Part shown: positions 27,208 through 36,194 of the stretch, piece by piece
How the letters are laid out: each line of letters starts with the position of its first letter
Numbering within the stretch: position 1 is the first letter of the stretch
DNA from: Microbacterium oxydans
GTDB taxonomy: Bacteria > Actinomycetota > Actinomycetes > Actinomycetales > Microbacteriaceae
Assembly: GCF_000956525.1 (NCBI RefSeq)
Contig: NZ_JYIW01000019.1
Span: 1-64,000 of the forward strand
Direction of reading: 5' to 3'
DNA: 64,000 nucleotides
The notes under the pieces: generated by a model
The model's database searches: none
Told to the model about the DNA's origin: nothing
The model's input: the letters and a program-made list of their open reading frames with translations, nothing else
Translations under genes and position numbers: made by a program

Positions 27208-27780
27208 ATGGCCCTGCACATCACCGGCGACACCGACGCCGACGCCCTGCTGACCGACAACCCGCTCGCGCTGCTGGTTGGCATGCTGCTCGACCAGCAG
27301 GTGCCGATGGAGACCGCGTTCGCCGGTCCGCTCAAGATCGAACAGCGCACGGGCGCCGCTGACGCCACGGCCATCGCGAGCATGGCACCGGACGAATTCC
27401 TCGAGGCCTTCAAGCAGACGCCGGCCGTGCACCGTTTCCCCGGATCGATGGCGACGCGCGTGCAGACCTTGTGTCAGACGCTCGTCGACGATTGGGGCGG
27501 AGACGCTGCGGCGCTGTGGACCAAGGGCGACCCCTCGGGCGCCGAGGTCCTGAAGCGACTCAAGGCACTGCCCGGGTTCGGCGAGCAGAAGGCCAAGATC
27601 TTCCTCGCGCTGCTCGGCAAGCAGTACGGCTTTGAGGGCGAGGGCTGGCGCGAGGCCGCCGGCGCCTATGGGGAGGACGGCTCGTTCCGCAGCGTGGCCG
27701 ACATCGTGTCGCCGGAGTCGTTGACGAAGGTGCGCGAGCACAAGAAGGCCATGAAGGCAGCCGCGAAGGCCGCGAAGTAG
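27208..27780 (+). CDS. HhH-GPD family DNA repair-like protein
   Basis: A 190-residue helix-hairpin-helix protein of the type annotated as an uncharacterised actinobacterial HhH-GPD family. The hairpin is in LKALPGFGEQKAKIFLALLG near residue 120, and NPLALLVGMLLDQQVPME at the N-terminus matches the glycosylase fold. The usual catalytic aspartate after the hairpin is not obvious, so base-excision activity is uncertain. The ATG lies 6 nt after CAGACT. It is convergent with glyS. Confidence 0.82.
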   Translation: MALHITGDTDADALLTDNPLALLVGMLLDQQVPMETAFAGPLKIEQRTGAADATAIASMAPDEFLEAFKQTPAVHRFPGSMATRVQTLCQTLVDDWGGDAAALWTKGDPSGAEVLKRLKALPGFGEQKAKIFLALLGKQYGFEGEGWREAAGAYGEDGSFRSVADIVSPESLTKVREHKKAMKAAAKAAK

Positions 27781-27815
27781 GGCACGAGACCGCTGGCTGA
27801 CCCTCCGCCGAGCGG

Positions 27816-27879
27816 CCCCCTTGTGCGCGAACCGGCCCCTTGCGGACGTTCACAAGGGGCCGGTTCGCGCGCAAGGGGG
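27816..27879. terminator. 27-bp hairpin between convergent HhH gene and glyS
   Basis: Arms 27816-27842 and 27853-27879 pair over 27 bp with a single G-U wobble, around a 10-nt loop. Such a long GC-rich stem exceeds a normal terminator and could also be a mobile palindromic element. A 14-bp direct repeat (CGGGATGCCGGGGC) follows at about 27895-27925. Confidence 0.85.
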
Positions 27880-27925
27880 TGGCTCAGCAGGTTGCCGGGG
27901 CGGGATGCCGGGGCGGGATGCCGGG

Positions 27926-29311
27926 TCAGGCGCCCTTCAGGCGCTCGGCGAGGTACTCGTGCAGCGTGTCGATCGAGACGCGCTCCTGCGCCATGGTGTC
28001 GCGGTCGCGCACCGTGACGGCACGGTCGTCGAGGGAGTCGAAGTCGACCGTGACGCAGAACGGGGTGCCGATCTCGTCCTGGCGGCGGTACCGGCGACCG
28101 ATCGCACCGGCGTCGTCGAAGTCCACCGACCACGAGCCGCGCAGCGTGTCGGCGACCTCGCGGGCCAGCGGCGAGAGGCGCTCGTTGCGCGACAGCGGCA
28201 GCACGGCGGCCTTCACCGGCGCGAGACGCGGGTCGAGCTTCAGCACGGTGCGCACGTCGGTGCCGCCCTTGGCGTTGGGCACTTCCTCCTCGCGGTAGGC
28301 GTCGACGAGGAACGCCATCATCGCGCGGGTGAGGCCGAACGACGGCTCGATCACGTACGGCGTGTAGCGCTCGCCCGTGGCCTGGTCGAAGTACGTCAGG
28401 CTCTGGCCGGATGCCTCGCTGTGGCTCGACAGGTCGTAGTCGGTGCGGTTGGCGACGCCCATGAGCTCGCCCCACTCCTTGCCGGTGAAGCCGAACTTGT
28501 ACTCGACGTCGATGGTGCCGGCGGAGTAGTGCGCGCGGTCGTCTTCCGGCACGTCGAACTGACGCATGTTCTCGGGGTCGATGCCGAGGTCGATGAACCA
28601 GTTCCAGCAGGCTTCGACCCAGTGCTCGAACCACTCCTGGGCCTCGGCCGGCGGGGTGAAGAACTCGATCTCCATCTGCTCGAACTCACGGGTGCGGAAG
28701 ATGAAGTTGCCGGGGGTGATCTCGTTGCGGAACGCCTTGCCGACCTGGCCGATGCCGAACGGCGGCTTCTTGCGGCTCGCGGTGAGCACGTTCGAGAAGT
28801 TCACGAAGATGCCCTGCGCCGTCTCGGGGCGGAGGTAGTAGAGGCCAGACTCGTCGTCGACGACGCCGAGGTAGGTCTTCACCAGACCCGAGAAGGCCTT
28901 GGGCTCGGTGTACTGGCCCTTCGTGCCGCAGTTCGGGCACGGGATGTCGGCGAGACCGTTCTCGGCCTTGCGGCCCTTGCGCGCCTCGAAGTCCTCGATG
29001 AGGTTGTCGGCGCGGAAGCGCTTGTGGCACTGCAGGCACTCGACGAGCGGGTCGGTGAAGGTCGCGACGTGACCGGATGCCTCCCACACGCGCTTCGGCA
29101 GGATGATGCTGGAGTCCAGCCCCACCATGTCGCCACGGCCGCGCACGAACGTCTGCCACCACTGCCGGCGGATGTTCTCCTTGAGCTCGGTGCCGAGGGG
29201 GCCGTAGTCCCATGCAGAACGGGAACCGCCGTAGATCTCACCGGCCTGGAAGACGAACCCGCGGTGGCGGGCGAGGGCGATGACCTTGTCGAGGCGGGAC
29301 TGTTCGGCCAT
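27926..29311 (-). CDS. glyS: Glycine--tRNA ligase
   Basis: A 461-residue homodimeric class II synthetase (the eukaryal/archaeal-like alpha2 form) that charges tRNA(Gly). The N-terminal block [17 protein letters not shown], the zinc-type cysteines CLQCHKR and CPNCGTKG, motif 2 [20 protein letters not shown] and motif 3 [13 protein letters not shown] are all present. It begins with an ATG behind GGAGCCACC. It is monocistronic. Confidence 0.97.
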   Translation of the reverse strand: MAEQSRLDKVIALARHRGFVFQAGEIYGGSRSAWDYGPLGTELKENIRRQWWQTFVRGRGDMVGLDSSIILPKRVWEASGHVATFTDPLVECLQCHKRFRADNLIEDFEARKGRKAENGLADIPCPNCGTKGQYTEPKAFSGLVKTYLGVVDDESGLYYLRPETAQGIFVNFSNVLTASRKKPPFGIGQVGKAFRNEITPGNFIFRTREFEQMEIEFFTPPAEAQEWFEHWVEACWNWFIDLGIDPENMRQFDVPEDDRAHYSAGTIDVEYKFGFTGKEWGELMGVANRTDYDLSSHSEASGQSLTYFDQATGERYTPYVIEPSFGLTRAMMAFLVDAYREEEVPNAKGGTDVRTVLKLDPRLAPVKAAVLPLSRNERLSPLAREVADTLRGSWSVDFDDAGAIGRRYRRQDEIGTPFCVTVDFDSLDDRAVTVRDRDTMAQERVSIDTLHEYLAERLKGA

Positions 29312-29376
29312 GGTGGCTCCAATGGTCGGATGCGGGAGGGACCCGTGAACACGGGCGTCCCCATTCTATCCGCGGT

Positions 29377-29425
29377 CCAGCTGGGACTCCGAGCCCACCA
29401 GCTGGGACTCTGAGCCCGTCGAAGA
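29377..29425. repeat. 21-bp tandem duplication ending in CTGAGCCCGTCGAAG
   Basis: CCAGCTGGGACTC(C/T)GAGCCC occurs twice in tandem (29377 and 29398) and runs into CTGAGCCCGTCGAAG. That end resembles the CCTGAGCCTGTCGAAGG element found at 37498 and 50449. It lies upstream of the POT transporter -10 element. Confidence 0.7.
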
Positions 29426-29426
29426 G

Positions 29427-29432
29427 TACCGT
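29427..29432 (+). promoter_or_regulatory. -10 element of leaderless POT transporter gene
   Basis: TACCGT ends exactly 6 nt before the ATG at 29439. Confidence 0.55.
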
Positions 29433-29438
29433 CGAGGG

Positions 29439-30908
29439 ATGAGCGCAGCGCAGCCCACCCATCGGACCCGCGACGACAACACCCGATTCTTCGGCCAGCC
29501 GTGGTCCTTGGTCCATGTGTTCGGCGTGGAGATGTGGGAGCGGTTCAGCTTCTACGGCATGCAGGGCATCCTGCTCATCTACCTGTACTTCTCGGTCTCG
29601 CAGGGCGGGCTCGGCATCCCCGAGGCGGTCGCCGGTGGCATCGTCGGCGCCTACGGCGGTTCGGTGTACCTGTCCACGATCCTCGGGGCGTGGGTCGCCG
29701 ACCGGCTCTTCGGGTCGGAGCGCGTGCTCTTCGTCAGCGCGATCGTGATCGTGGCAGGGCACCTCGCGCTCGCGCTGCTGCCTGGTCTCGTCGGCGTCGG
29801 CGTCGGCCTCGTGCTCGTCGCGCTCGGCTCCGGCGGGCTCAAGGCCAACGCCACCGCGGTCGTCGGCACCCTCTATGCCCCGGACGACGACCGCCGCGAC
29901 GCCGGCTTCTCGCTGTTCTACCTCGGAATCAACCTCGGCGCCTTCATCGGACCGATCCTCACCGGCATCCTGCAGTCCACGCTCGGCTTCCACTGGGGCT
30001 TCGGCCTGGCCGCCGTCGGGATGACGCTCGGACTCGTGCAGTACTCGTTCGGGCGTCGCTCGTTGCCGGCAGCAGCGCGCGAGGTGCCGAACCCGCTCCC
30101 GGCATCGCGCTACCCCCTCGTCGGACTCATCGCCGCCGGGGCCATCGCACTCATCGCGGTGCTCCTGCTGCTCGGCGTGATCCGCGCCGACAACCTCTCG
30201 ACCATCGTGATCGGCGGCACGCTCGTCGCCGCCATCGCCTACTTCGCGGTGATCCTCACGAGTCGGCGCATCGACAGCACCGAGCGCTCGCGCGTCTGGG
30301 GCTTCCTGCCGCTCTTCATCACCAGCGTCGCGTTCTGGTCGCTGTACCAGCAGCAGTTCACGGTGCTGACGCTGTACGCCTCTGAGCGCCTCGACCGGAA
30401 CATCTTCGGCTTCGAGATGCCGATCCCGTGGGTGCAGTCGATCAACCCGGTCTTCATCATCATCCTGTCGGGCGTCTTCGCCGCGATCTGGACCCGCCTC
30501 GGCAAACGCCAGCCGTCGACGCCGGTCAAGTTCGGCCTGAGCGCGATCATCATGGGCTCGGCGTTCCTGCTGTTCCTCCCCTTCGCCGGCGGCGGGGAGA
30601 ACTCCACACCGCTGCTCGCGATCGTCGGCATCCTCTTCGTCTTCACCGTCGCCGAGCTGCTGCTCTCGCCGGTCGGGCTCTCGGTCACCACGAAGCTCGC
30701 GCCAGCGGTGTTCCACACGCAGATGGTGGCGCTGTTCTTCCTCTCGATCGCGCTGGGTACGGCGATCTCCGGCTGGCTGGTGCAGTTCTACGATCCGAAG
30801 AACGAGGTGCCGTACTTCTCGATCCTCGGCACGATCGCGATCGTCGTCGGCATCGGACTCCTGCTGTCGATCAAGCCGGTGCTCCGGCTCATGAAGGGTG
30901 TGCGCTGA
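29439..30908 (+). CDS. Proton-dependent oligopeptide (POT/PTR2) transporter
   Basis: A 489-residue inner-membrane symporter importing di- and tripeptides with protons. The ExxERF motif is present as EMWERFSFYGM near residue 30, and the second PTR2 signature as FYLGINLGAFIGPILTG. About 12-14 hydrophobic helices are visible, and the length is normal for bacterial POT proteins. It stands alone between glyS (divergent) and a VOC gene. Confidence 0.93.
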   Translation: MSAAQPTHRTRDDNTRFFGQPWSLVHVFGVEMWERFSFYGMQGILLIYLYFSVSQGGLGIPEAVAGGIVGAYGGSVYLSTILGAWVADRLFGSERVLFVSAIVIVAGHLALALLPGLVGVGVGLVLVALGSGGLKANATAVVGTLYAPDDDRRDAGFSLFYLGINLGAFIGPILTGILQSTLGFHWGFGLAAVGMTLGLVQYSFGRRSLPAAAREVPNPLPASRYPLVGLIAAGAIALIAVLLLLGVIRADNLSTIVIGGTLVAAIAYFAVILTSRRIDSTERSRVWGFLPLFITSVAFWSLYQQQFTVLTLYASERLDRNIFGFEMPIPWVQSINPVFIIILSGVFAAIWTRLGKRQPSTPVKFGLSAIIMGSAFLLFLPFAGGGENSTPLLAIVGILFVFTVAELLLSPVGLSVTTKLAPAVFHTQMVALFFLSIALGTAISGWLVQFYDPKNEVPYFSILGTIAIVVGIGLLLSIKPVLRLMKGVR

Positions 30909-30954
30909 GCTGCACCCGTTCCGAACGTCGGATGCCGGTGCCAGACTCGTCGGC

Positions 30955-31368
30955 ATGGAACAGCGCGTCAGCTTCATCACACTCGCAGTGGCAGACCTCG
31001 CCGGCAGCCGGGCGTTCTACGTCGACGGCCTCGGTTGGGAGCCGATCTTCTCGGGCGACGACGTCCTGATGTTCCCGGTGGCCGAACGGGTCATCCTGTC
31101 GCTGTGGTCGGTCGAGGGGTTCACCGCCGAAGTGGGCGAGGCCCCGGCATCCGGCATCGCACCGCTCACACTGTCGCACAACCTCGCGACCCCCGCAGAG
31201 GTCGATGAGGTGCTCGCCGAGGCGGCGCGGCTGGGCGCGACCGTGAGCCCGGCCCAGCAACGGGAATGGGGCGGGTATTCCGGATACTTCGTCGACCCTG
31301 ACGGGTTCCGATGGGAGATCGCGGTCAACCCCGGCGAGACCGGGGAGTTCGTGCTGCCGCCGCGATGA
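30955..31368 (+). CDS. VOC family (glyoxalase-like) protein
   Basis: A 137-residue protein of the vicinal oxygen chelate fold: two beta-alpha-beta-beta-beta modules, starting ITLAVADLAGSRAFYVDGLGW and ending YFVDPDGFRWEIAVNP. The metal-ligand glutamate (WEIAVN) is present, but the first-module histidine is not obvious (T in ITLAVAD), so enzymatic function is uncertain. The start is the ATG 7 nt after CAGACT. It is convergent with a GNAT gene. Confidence 0.85.
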   Translation: MEQRVSFITLAVADLAGSRAFYVDGLGWEPIFSGDDVLMFPVAERVILSLWSVEGFTAEVGEAPASGIAPLTLSHNLATPAEVDEVLAEAARLGATVSPAQQREWGGYSGYFVDPDGFRWEIAVNPGETGEFVLPPR

Positions 31369-31402
31369 CGGCGATGCCACCGCGCTGACGGCGATGCCAC
31401 CG
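31366..31402. repeat. 19-bp tandem duplication at gene end
   Basis: TGACGGCGATGCCACCG occurs twice in tandem across the stop codon of the VOC gene, in the short gap to the convergent GNAT gene. It is probably a slippage duplication. Confidence 0.6.
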
Positions 31403-31412
31403 GCGGTGCGAC

Positions 31413-32102
31413 TCAGGCGGTGAAGAGGTATCCGCGTTCGACATCGAAGCCCGCGATGCGCAGGCCCCGCCCGAGGATCTCGGCCATCTCCGCGCGCAGA
31501 CGCGTCCGCCATTCGTGTGCAGCAGCCGGGTCCGATTCCCGCAGGGCCTCGATGTCGGCGGGGATCTCGAGCGTCTCCACGATGTCATCGGATGCGGGCG
31601 GCTTCGCGATGTCGGCGAGCGCCCATTCGACGTCGAGGCGGTCGCTCTCGTCGCCGGCGTCGCCACCGCCGAAGATGCCGTAGCGGTTCACCGAGTACCC
31701 GGTGGCCCTGGCACCCAGCACCGACAGGAAGAAGTGCGCGTTGCGCGCCACGAGCGGGTCGAACGTCCACGTGATGCGTCCGACGTCGCGCGAGAACGCC
31801 CACTGGCGCTGGTGCTCCTTGAGCTCCCGACCCCAACCGCGGCCACGGAACTCCGGGAGCAGCGCGGTGATGTGCGAGTGCATCGCACGCCGGGCCGGCT
31901 CGCCGAAGAAGGCGATCGAGGCACCGACCATGCGCTCGTCATCGCCCTCGCCGTCGAAGAAGCCGACGACGTAATTGCCCGACTGCTGCAGCGCCCGCAG
32001 CGTGCCGGCATCGACCACGCGCTGTGGACCCCTGATGGAGTCGAGCAGGGCCTGCGCATCGAGGATGAGTTCAACGGTGTCGAGATCACGGATGGTTCGC
32101 AC
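31413..32102 (-). CDS. GNAT-like predicted acetyltransferase (COG3375 type)
   Basis: A 229-residue protein with the acetyl-CoA loop LLPEFRGRGWGRELKEHQ near residue 90, followed by ITWTFDPLVARNAHFFLSVLGA, a pattern typical of the larger predicted acetyltransferases of the COG3375 group. The GTG start (6 nt after CAGACT) is preferred over very long upstream extensions that are antisense to the MFS gene. Substrate unknown. Confidence 0.82.
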   Translation of the reverse strand: MRTIRDLDTVELILDAQALLDSIRGPQRVVDAGTLRALQQSGNYVVGFFDGEGDDERMVGASIAFFGEPARRAMHSHITALLPEFRGRGWGRELKEHQRQWAFSRDVGRITWTFDPLVARNAHFFLSVLGARATGYSVNRYGIFGGGDAGDESDRLDVEWALADIAKPPASDDIVETLEIPADIEALRESDPAAAHEWRTRLRAEMAEILGRGLRIAGFDVERGYLFTA

Positions 32103-32159
32103 CCGCCCAGTCTGCCAGTCCTGAACGCCTTCGGTGACCCCGGTGCCCGCTGGCGCCGA

Positions 32160-32165
32160 TAGCCT
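32160..32165 (+). promoter_or_regulatory. -10 element of leaderless MFS gene
   Basis: TAGCCT ends exactly 6 nt before the GTG at 32172. Confidence 0.5.
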
Positions 32166-32171
32166 TGGGCA

Positions 32172-33614
32172 GTGGGTTCGAACGATGACAAGGCCAGGAA
32201 ACGTCTCTCTCGAACCCCTCCCAAGTGGGCGATCGTCGCGGTGCTCGCATTCGCCGGCCTCTGCTCGTCGTTCATGTTCACGCTGGTCGTGCCGCTGCAG
32301 GCCGAGCTGCCGCAGCTGCTGAACGCCTCCCGCGAGGACACCACGTGGGTCGTGACGATCACGCTGCTGGTCGCCGCCGTCGCCACCCCCATCTCCGGCC
32401 GTCTCGGCGACATGTACGGCAAACGCCGCGTCGTCATCGTGCTGCTGGTCCTGCTCATCATCGGCTCCGTGATCGCGGCGGTGTCCGGGTCGATCGTCGG
32501 CGTCATCATCGGCCGCGCGCTGCAGGGCGCCGTCACCGGCGTGGTCCCGCTCGGCATCGCGATCATGCGCGACGTCCTCCCGACGAACCGGCTCGGCACC
32601 GCGGTCGCGCTCATGAGCGCCACGATGGGCGTCGGCGGTGCGATCGGGATGCCGGTGGCCGCCCTGCTCGCGAAGAACGCCGACTGGCACTGGCTGTTCT
32701 GGCTCGCGGCAGCGCTCGGCGTGATCGGGCTCGCCCTGGTGCTCGCCGTCGTCCCCGAGGACGTGCTCCGCTTCCCCGGCCGCCTCGACGTGCTCGGCGC
32801 CATCGGCCTCGCGATCGGCCTCACCGGACTGCTGCTGTTCGTCTCGCGCGGCGCGGAATGGGGCTGGACCTCACCGCTCGCGCTCGCCTGCGTCATCGGC
32901 GGCGTCGTCGTGCTGCTGGTGTGGGGCTGGTACCAGCTGCGCACGAAGGATCCGCTGCTCGATCTGCGCGTCGCCGCGCGACCGGCGGTCCTGTTCACGA
33001 ACATCGCTGCGATCGGCATGGGCTTCGCCCTGTTCGCCTCGAACGTGACCTTCCCGCAGCTGCTGGAGGGCCCGGCGGCCGGCGGATTCGGCTTCGGGCT
33101 CGACATGGTCGCCGCCGCGCTGGTCATCATGCCGGCCGGCCTCGTGATGATGATCATCTCGCCGCTGTCCGGCTGGCTCGAGCGCACGGTCGGCCCACGA
33201 CCGCTCTTCACTGTCGGCGCGGTCGCGATCGTGCTCGCCTACGTGTTCGTGCTGCTGTGGTCGAGCGAGGTGTGGCACATCCTCGTCGGCAACCTGCTGA
33301 TCGGCGTCGGCATCGGCTTCACGTTCGCTGCGATGCCGATGATCATCATGCGCTCGGTGCCGGCGAACGAGACGGGGGCATCGAACGGCCTGAACGCCCT
33401 GTTCCGTTCGGTCGGCACCTCCAGCGCCTCCGCGGTGATGGGCGGGGTCCTCGCCGCCATGAGCGTCGAAGTGGGCGGGGTGTTCGTGCCGACGCGCGCC
33501 GCGTTCGAGGTGTGCTTCTGGCTGGCGATCGCCGCCGGCATCATCGCCGTCGTGTTGTCGCTGTTCATCCCGAAGCAGCGCGGCGCCGAGCAGCATCCGT
33601 CCCTGCCGCACTAG
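32172..33614 (+). CDS. MFS transporter, DHA2 (EmrB/QacA-like) family
   Basis: A 480-residue exporter with about 14 hydrophobic helices. Motif A is GRLGDMYGKRRVV between helices 2 and 3. The region after helix 4 reads MSATMGVGGAIGMPV, in the place of motif C. Such proteins expel drugs or small molecules by proton antiport; no substrate can be assigned. It is divergent from the GNAT gene and convergent with a reductase gene 25 bp away. Confidence 0.9.
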   Translation: MGSNDDKARKRLSRTPPKWAIVAVLAFAGLCSSFMFTLVVPLQAELPQLLNASREDTTWVVTITLLVAAVATPISGRLGDMYGKRRVVIVLLVLLIIGSVIAAVSGSIVGVIIGRALQGAVTGVVPLGIAIMRDVLPTNRLGTAVALMSATMGVGGAIGMPVAALLAKNADWHWLFWLAAALGVIGLALVLAVVPEDVLRFPGRLDVLGAIGLAIGLTGLLLFVSRGAEWGWTSPLALACVIGGVVVLLVWGWYQLRTKDPLLDLRVAARPAVLFTNIAAIGMGFALFASNVTFPQLLEGPAAGGFGFGLDMVAAALVIMPAGLVMMIISPLSGWLERTVGPRPLFTVGAVAIVLAYVFVLLWSSEVWHILVGNLLIGVGIGFTFAAMPMIIMRSVPANETGASNGLNALFRSVGTSSASAVMGGVLAAMSVEVGGVFVPTRAAFEVCFWLAIAAGIIAVVLSLFIPKQRGAEQHPSLPH

Positions 33615-33638
33615 CCCTTCGCCGCGAACCCGCGCCGC

Positions 33639-34232
33639 TCAGAGCCGGCGATAGGTGATGTGCGTGACGAGCGAGGTCGCACGCACCGACACCCGCTCGA
33701 GCCGCTGCGGAGGGACGCCGTCGAAGACCCGCACCCCCGCACCGAGGATGCTGGGCGTGATGTGCAGTCGCAGCTCGTCGAGGAGACCGGCTGCGAGGAA
33801 CTGGTTCACCGTGGTCGGGCCGCCCGCGATCGAGATGCGCTGATCCCCCGCCGCCTCCCGCGCCTGCGCGAGGGCCGACTCGATGCCGTCGGTGACGAAG
33901 TGGAAGCTCGTGCCGCCCTGCATCTCGATCGGCGCGTGCGGGTGGTTCGTGAGCACGAACACCGGGTTGCGGTACGGCGGCTCGTCGCCCCACCAGCCGC
34001 GCCAGTCGCGATCCCACTCGCCGCGAACGGGGCCGAACATGTTCCGCCCCATGATGGTCGCGCCGGATTCGACGATGGCGTCGACCTCGGGCTTGTTCTC
34101 CTCGTAGGCGTCGAACATCCAGTCGTGCAGCCAACTCGTGTCGATGTCGCCGAAGGGTGACTCCTCGGTCTGGTTCAGGCCGGTCGCGTACCCGTCGGCC
34201 GAGACGGCGAGATCACTGAAGACGATGCCCAT
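33639..34232 (-). CDS. Dihydrofolate reductase family protein (RibD C-terminal type)
   Basis: A 197-residue protein of the RibD C-terminal/DHFR-like fold: VFSDLAVSADGYAT at the start, TIMGRNMFGP, ISIAGGPTTVNQFLAAGLLDELRLHITPSILG later. Such proteins are probably NADPH-dependent reductases of unknown substrate. The ATG is preceded by GAGGAG. A second, more distant member of this family lies at 61477-62124. Confidence 0.88.
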   Translation of the reverse strand: MGIVFSDLAVSADGYATGLNQTEESPFGDIDTSWLHDWMFDAYEENKPEVDAIVESGATIMGRNMFGPVRGEWDRDWRGWWGDEPPYRNPVFVLTNHPHAPIEMQGGTSFHFVTDGIESALAQAREAAGDQRISIAGGPTTVNQFLAAGLLDELRLHITPSILGAGVRVFDGVPPQRLERVSVRATSLVTHITYRRL

Positions 34233-34299
34233 GCTGACTCCTCATCAGCGCGACCCGCCTGGTCGCGCTCCTCTGGTCTACGCGGTCGACGCGTACGCG

Positions 34300-34701
34300 T
34301 CAACGAGAGATCTCGCGCGGATCGGGATCGTCGGCACGCGGCTGCCGCAGTCGATCCGGGATCGGCCAGGCCAGCACGAACTGCGCGGTCGACGGCCGGG
34401 TCATGTCGCCGAAGTCGTCGAGCTTCACCACGATGCGGCCGGGCGCGCCGTCGTCGTCCGGCGTCACCTCGAGCAGGCGCACCCGCAACGGACGATCGCC
34501 TTCGCCCTCCAGCATCCACGGGTCGGCCAGCCAGGCTATGCCGTGCTCCTCGAGCGCGGCCTCGGCATCGAGCCACTCGGTCGCATCGGATGCCGGTCGA
34601 CCGAGCACATCGACCGCGACCCAGAGATCGCCCTCGGGGTGGATCCAGCCGAGCAGCTCGCCGTCATCGCGTCGATGCGGGGTCCAGTCCGGTCGGGGCA
34701 T
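34300..34701 (-). CDS. Hypothetical protein, 133 aa
   Basis: A 133-residue acidic, beta-rich cytoplasmic protein without recognisable motif. It begins RPDWTPHRRDDGELLGWIHPEG and ends in a Pro/Arg/Asp-rich tail. The ATG follows TATGAT (extended -10 TGAGTATGAT) by exactly 6 nt, supporting a leaderless gene. No functional assignment. Confidence 0.75.
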   Translation of the reverse strand: MPRPDWTPHRRDDGELLGWIHPEGDLWVAVDVLGRPASDATEWLDAEAALEEHGIAWLADPWMLEGEGDRPLRVRLLEVTPDDDGAPGRIVVKLDDFGDMTRPSTAQFVLAWPIPDRLRQPRADDPDPREISR

Positions 34702-34718
34702 CCGATGATCATACTCAG

Positions 34719-35663
34719 TCAGAGGGTGAGTACGAGTCGACTCGCACCCTGCTCGCTCACCGCATTCCAGGCCGCCTCGACATCGGTGGCCGGCACGGCG
34801 GTCGAGGCGCTCACGATCGTCCCATCTGCGATGAGTCCGACGATCTCGGGAAGCTCTTCGACGAAGGCCGAACGACCGACCGAGCCCTGGCCGCTGCCCA
34901 CGATCGTCAGGCCGGACGACCGGAGCGCCGCCGACGGGATCGCCGCGTCCTGACCAGCGGATGCTCCGATGGAGATCCAGTCGAGCCGGGAGCTGCGCAT
35001 CGTCCTCGCCGTCACGACAGCGCGCATGACATCGGCTCCCGGTCGCCCCCAGACGTAGTCGAGGACAACATCGACGTCTGCGGCGACCCGTCCGATCGTC
35101 TCGAGGTCACCCAGCGGCACGATCTCGTCCGCTCCGAGCGCAGGCAGCCCCTCGAGCCGAGCCGTGTCACGGCCACTGGCGATCACCTGCGCGGCACCGA
35201 GGTGCTTCGCGACCTGGACAGCGGCGGATCCCGCAGCGCCCGTCGCTCCCAGGATCAGCACACGGGCGTCGAGCGGGAACGCGATGCGGTGGCGAAGCGC
35301 CACCCACGACGACATGACCGGGTTCGCCGCGGCAGCGATCGCAACCGGGTCTGCACCATCGGGGAGCATCACACTGGCTCGCGGGTCGACGGCGACACGT
35401 TGAGCGATCGAGCCCCGGGTGTCGCTGCCGACCGCGAAATAGCGCATGGTGCCGTCCGGGAATCGGCCGACGCCGTCGACTCCTGGAATCAGCGGAAGCG
35501 AGCCCTCACTCGTGTAGTGGGAGCCAGCCGCCTGCGAGCGCACCCGCGGATGCACGCCCGCCGCGACGACGTCGACGACGACCTCACCGCTGAGCGGCTC
35601 TGGCTCTGCGAACTGCTGCCAGACCGGTGCGGCGCCGAATGCGTTGACCACTACTGCGAACAT
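34719..35663 (-). CDS. Zinc-less quinone oxidoreductase-like (MDR family)
   Basis: A 314-residue medium-chain dehydrogenase/reductase without structural-zinc cysteines. The Rossmann motif is ILGATGAAGSAAVQVAKHLGA near residue 135. The ATG at 35663 follows GGAGGACGTC; the in-frame codon four residues earlier is less likely. It is divergent from marR, and the shared region holds a strong palindrome over its promoter. The reductase is therefore probably the target of the MarR repressor, as in redox or electrophile-responsive systems. Confidence 0.9.
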   Translation of the reverse strand: MFAVVVNAFGAAPVWQQFAEPEPLSGEVVVDVVAAGVHPRVRSQAAGSHYTSEGSLPLIPGVDGVGRFPDGTMRYFAVGSDTRGSIAQRVAVDPRASVMLPDGADPVAIAAAANPVMSSWVALRHRIAFPLDARVLILGATGAAGSAAVQVAKHLGAAQVIASGRDTARLEGLPALGADEIVPLGDLETIGRVAADVDVVLDYVWGRPGADVMRAVVTARTMRSSRLDWISIGASAGQDAAIPSAALRSSGLTIVGSGQGSVGRSAFVEELPEIVGLIADGTIVSASTAVPATDVEAAWNAVSEQGASRLVLTL

Positions 35664-35678
35664 GACGTCCTCCATTTA

Positions 35679-35715
35679 CTTCGTGATACGAACTATATTA
35701 GTTCGCATCACGAAG
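35679..35715. promoter_or_regulatory. MarR operator palindrome
   Basis: Arms CTTCGTGATACGAACT (35679-35694) and AGTTCGCATCACGAAG (35700-35715) are inverted repeats with one mismatch, around ATATT. The inner part CGAACTATATTAGTTCG is a perfect palindrome. It covers the -10 and spacer of the reductase promoter and lies just upstream of the marR -10. Confidence 0.88.
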
Positions 35716-35722
35716 CTGTCAA
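35695..35722 (-). promoter_or_regulatory. Sigma-70-type promoter of quinone reductase gene
   Basis: On the minus strand TTGACA (35722-35717), a 16-nt spacer and TAATAT (35700-35695) give an almost perfect promoter, unusually strong for this genome and overlapped by the palindrome. Confidence 0.85.
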
Positions 35723-35723
35723 G

Positions 35724-35729
35724 TAGTCT
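35724..35729 (+). promoter_or_regulatory. -10 element of leaderless marR
   Basis: TAGTCT ends exactly 6 nt before the marR ATG at 35736. Confidence 0.55.
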
Positions 35730-35735
35730 CGAGCC

Positions 35736-36149
35736 ATGCATCACAACCCCGATGACGACCTCATCGACGCCCTCGGACAGACAGCGTTCATGACGATGGG
35801 TGTGCTGACCGGACTCGCTGCCGACGCCGGTCTCTCGCTCACACAGCTGCGCGTGCTTGCGATCCTGCGAGATCGACGGCTGCGGATGAGCGATCTCGCC
35901 GAGTATCTGGGGCTGGAGAAGTCCACGATGTCCGGGCTGGTCTCGAGAGCGGAACGAGCCCGGCTCCTCGCCCGCGTGCCGAACGAACAGGACGCCCGCT
36001 CCGTCGACGTCGTGCTCACGGACCGAGGGCGCGACGTCGCCGACTCGCTCACCGTCGCCCTGCGCGACACGCTGCTTCCACTCACCGAGCGCATCTCCGT
36101 CGCAGACCGCCACGCGCTCGCCGCGCTGCTGCGCCGCATGCTCCCCTGA
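35736..36149 (+). CDS. MarR family transcriptional regulator
   Basis: A 137-residue winged-helix repressor: LTQLRVLAILRDRRLRMSDLAEYLGLEKSTMSGLVSRAE spans the recognition helix and DARSVDVVLTDRGRDV the wing. It has one cysteine-free core, so sensing by ligand rather than thiol oxidation is more likely. It is divergent from the quinone-reductase-like gene and probably represses both genes through the palindrome between them. Confidence 0.92.
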   Translation: MHHNPDDDLIDALGQTAFMTMGVLTGLAADAGLSLTQLRVLAILRDRRLRMSDLAEYLGLEKSTMSGLVSRAERARLLARVPNEQDARSVDVVLTDRGRDVADSLTVALRDTLLPLTERISVADRHALAALLRRMLP

Positions 36150-36194
36150 ATCCGTCGATCCCCTGAATCCGTCGATCCGAACGTCGGGCTCGCG

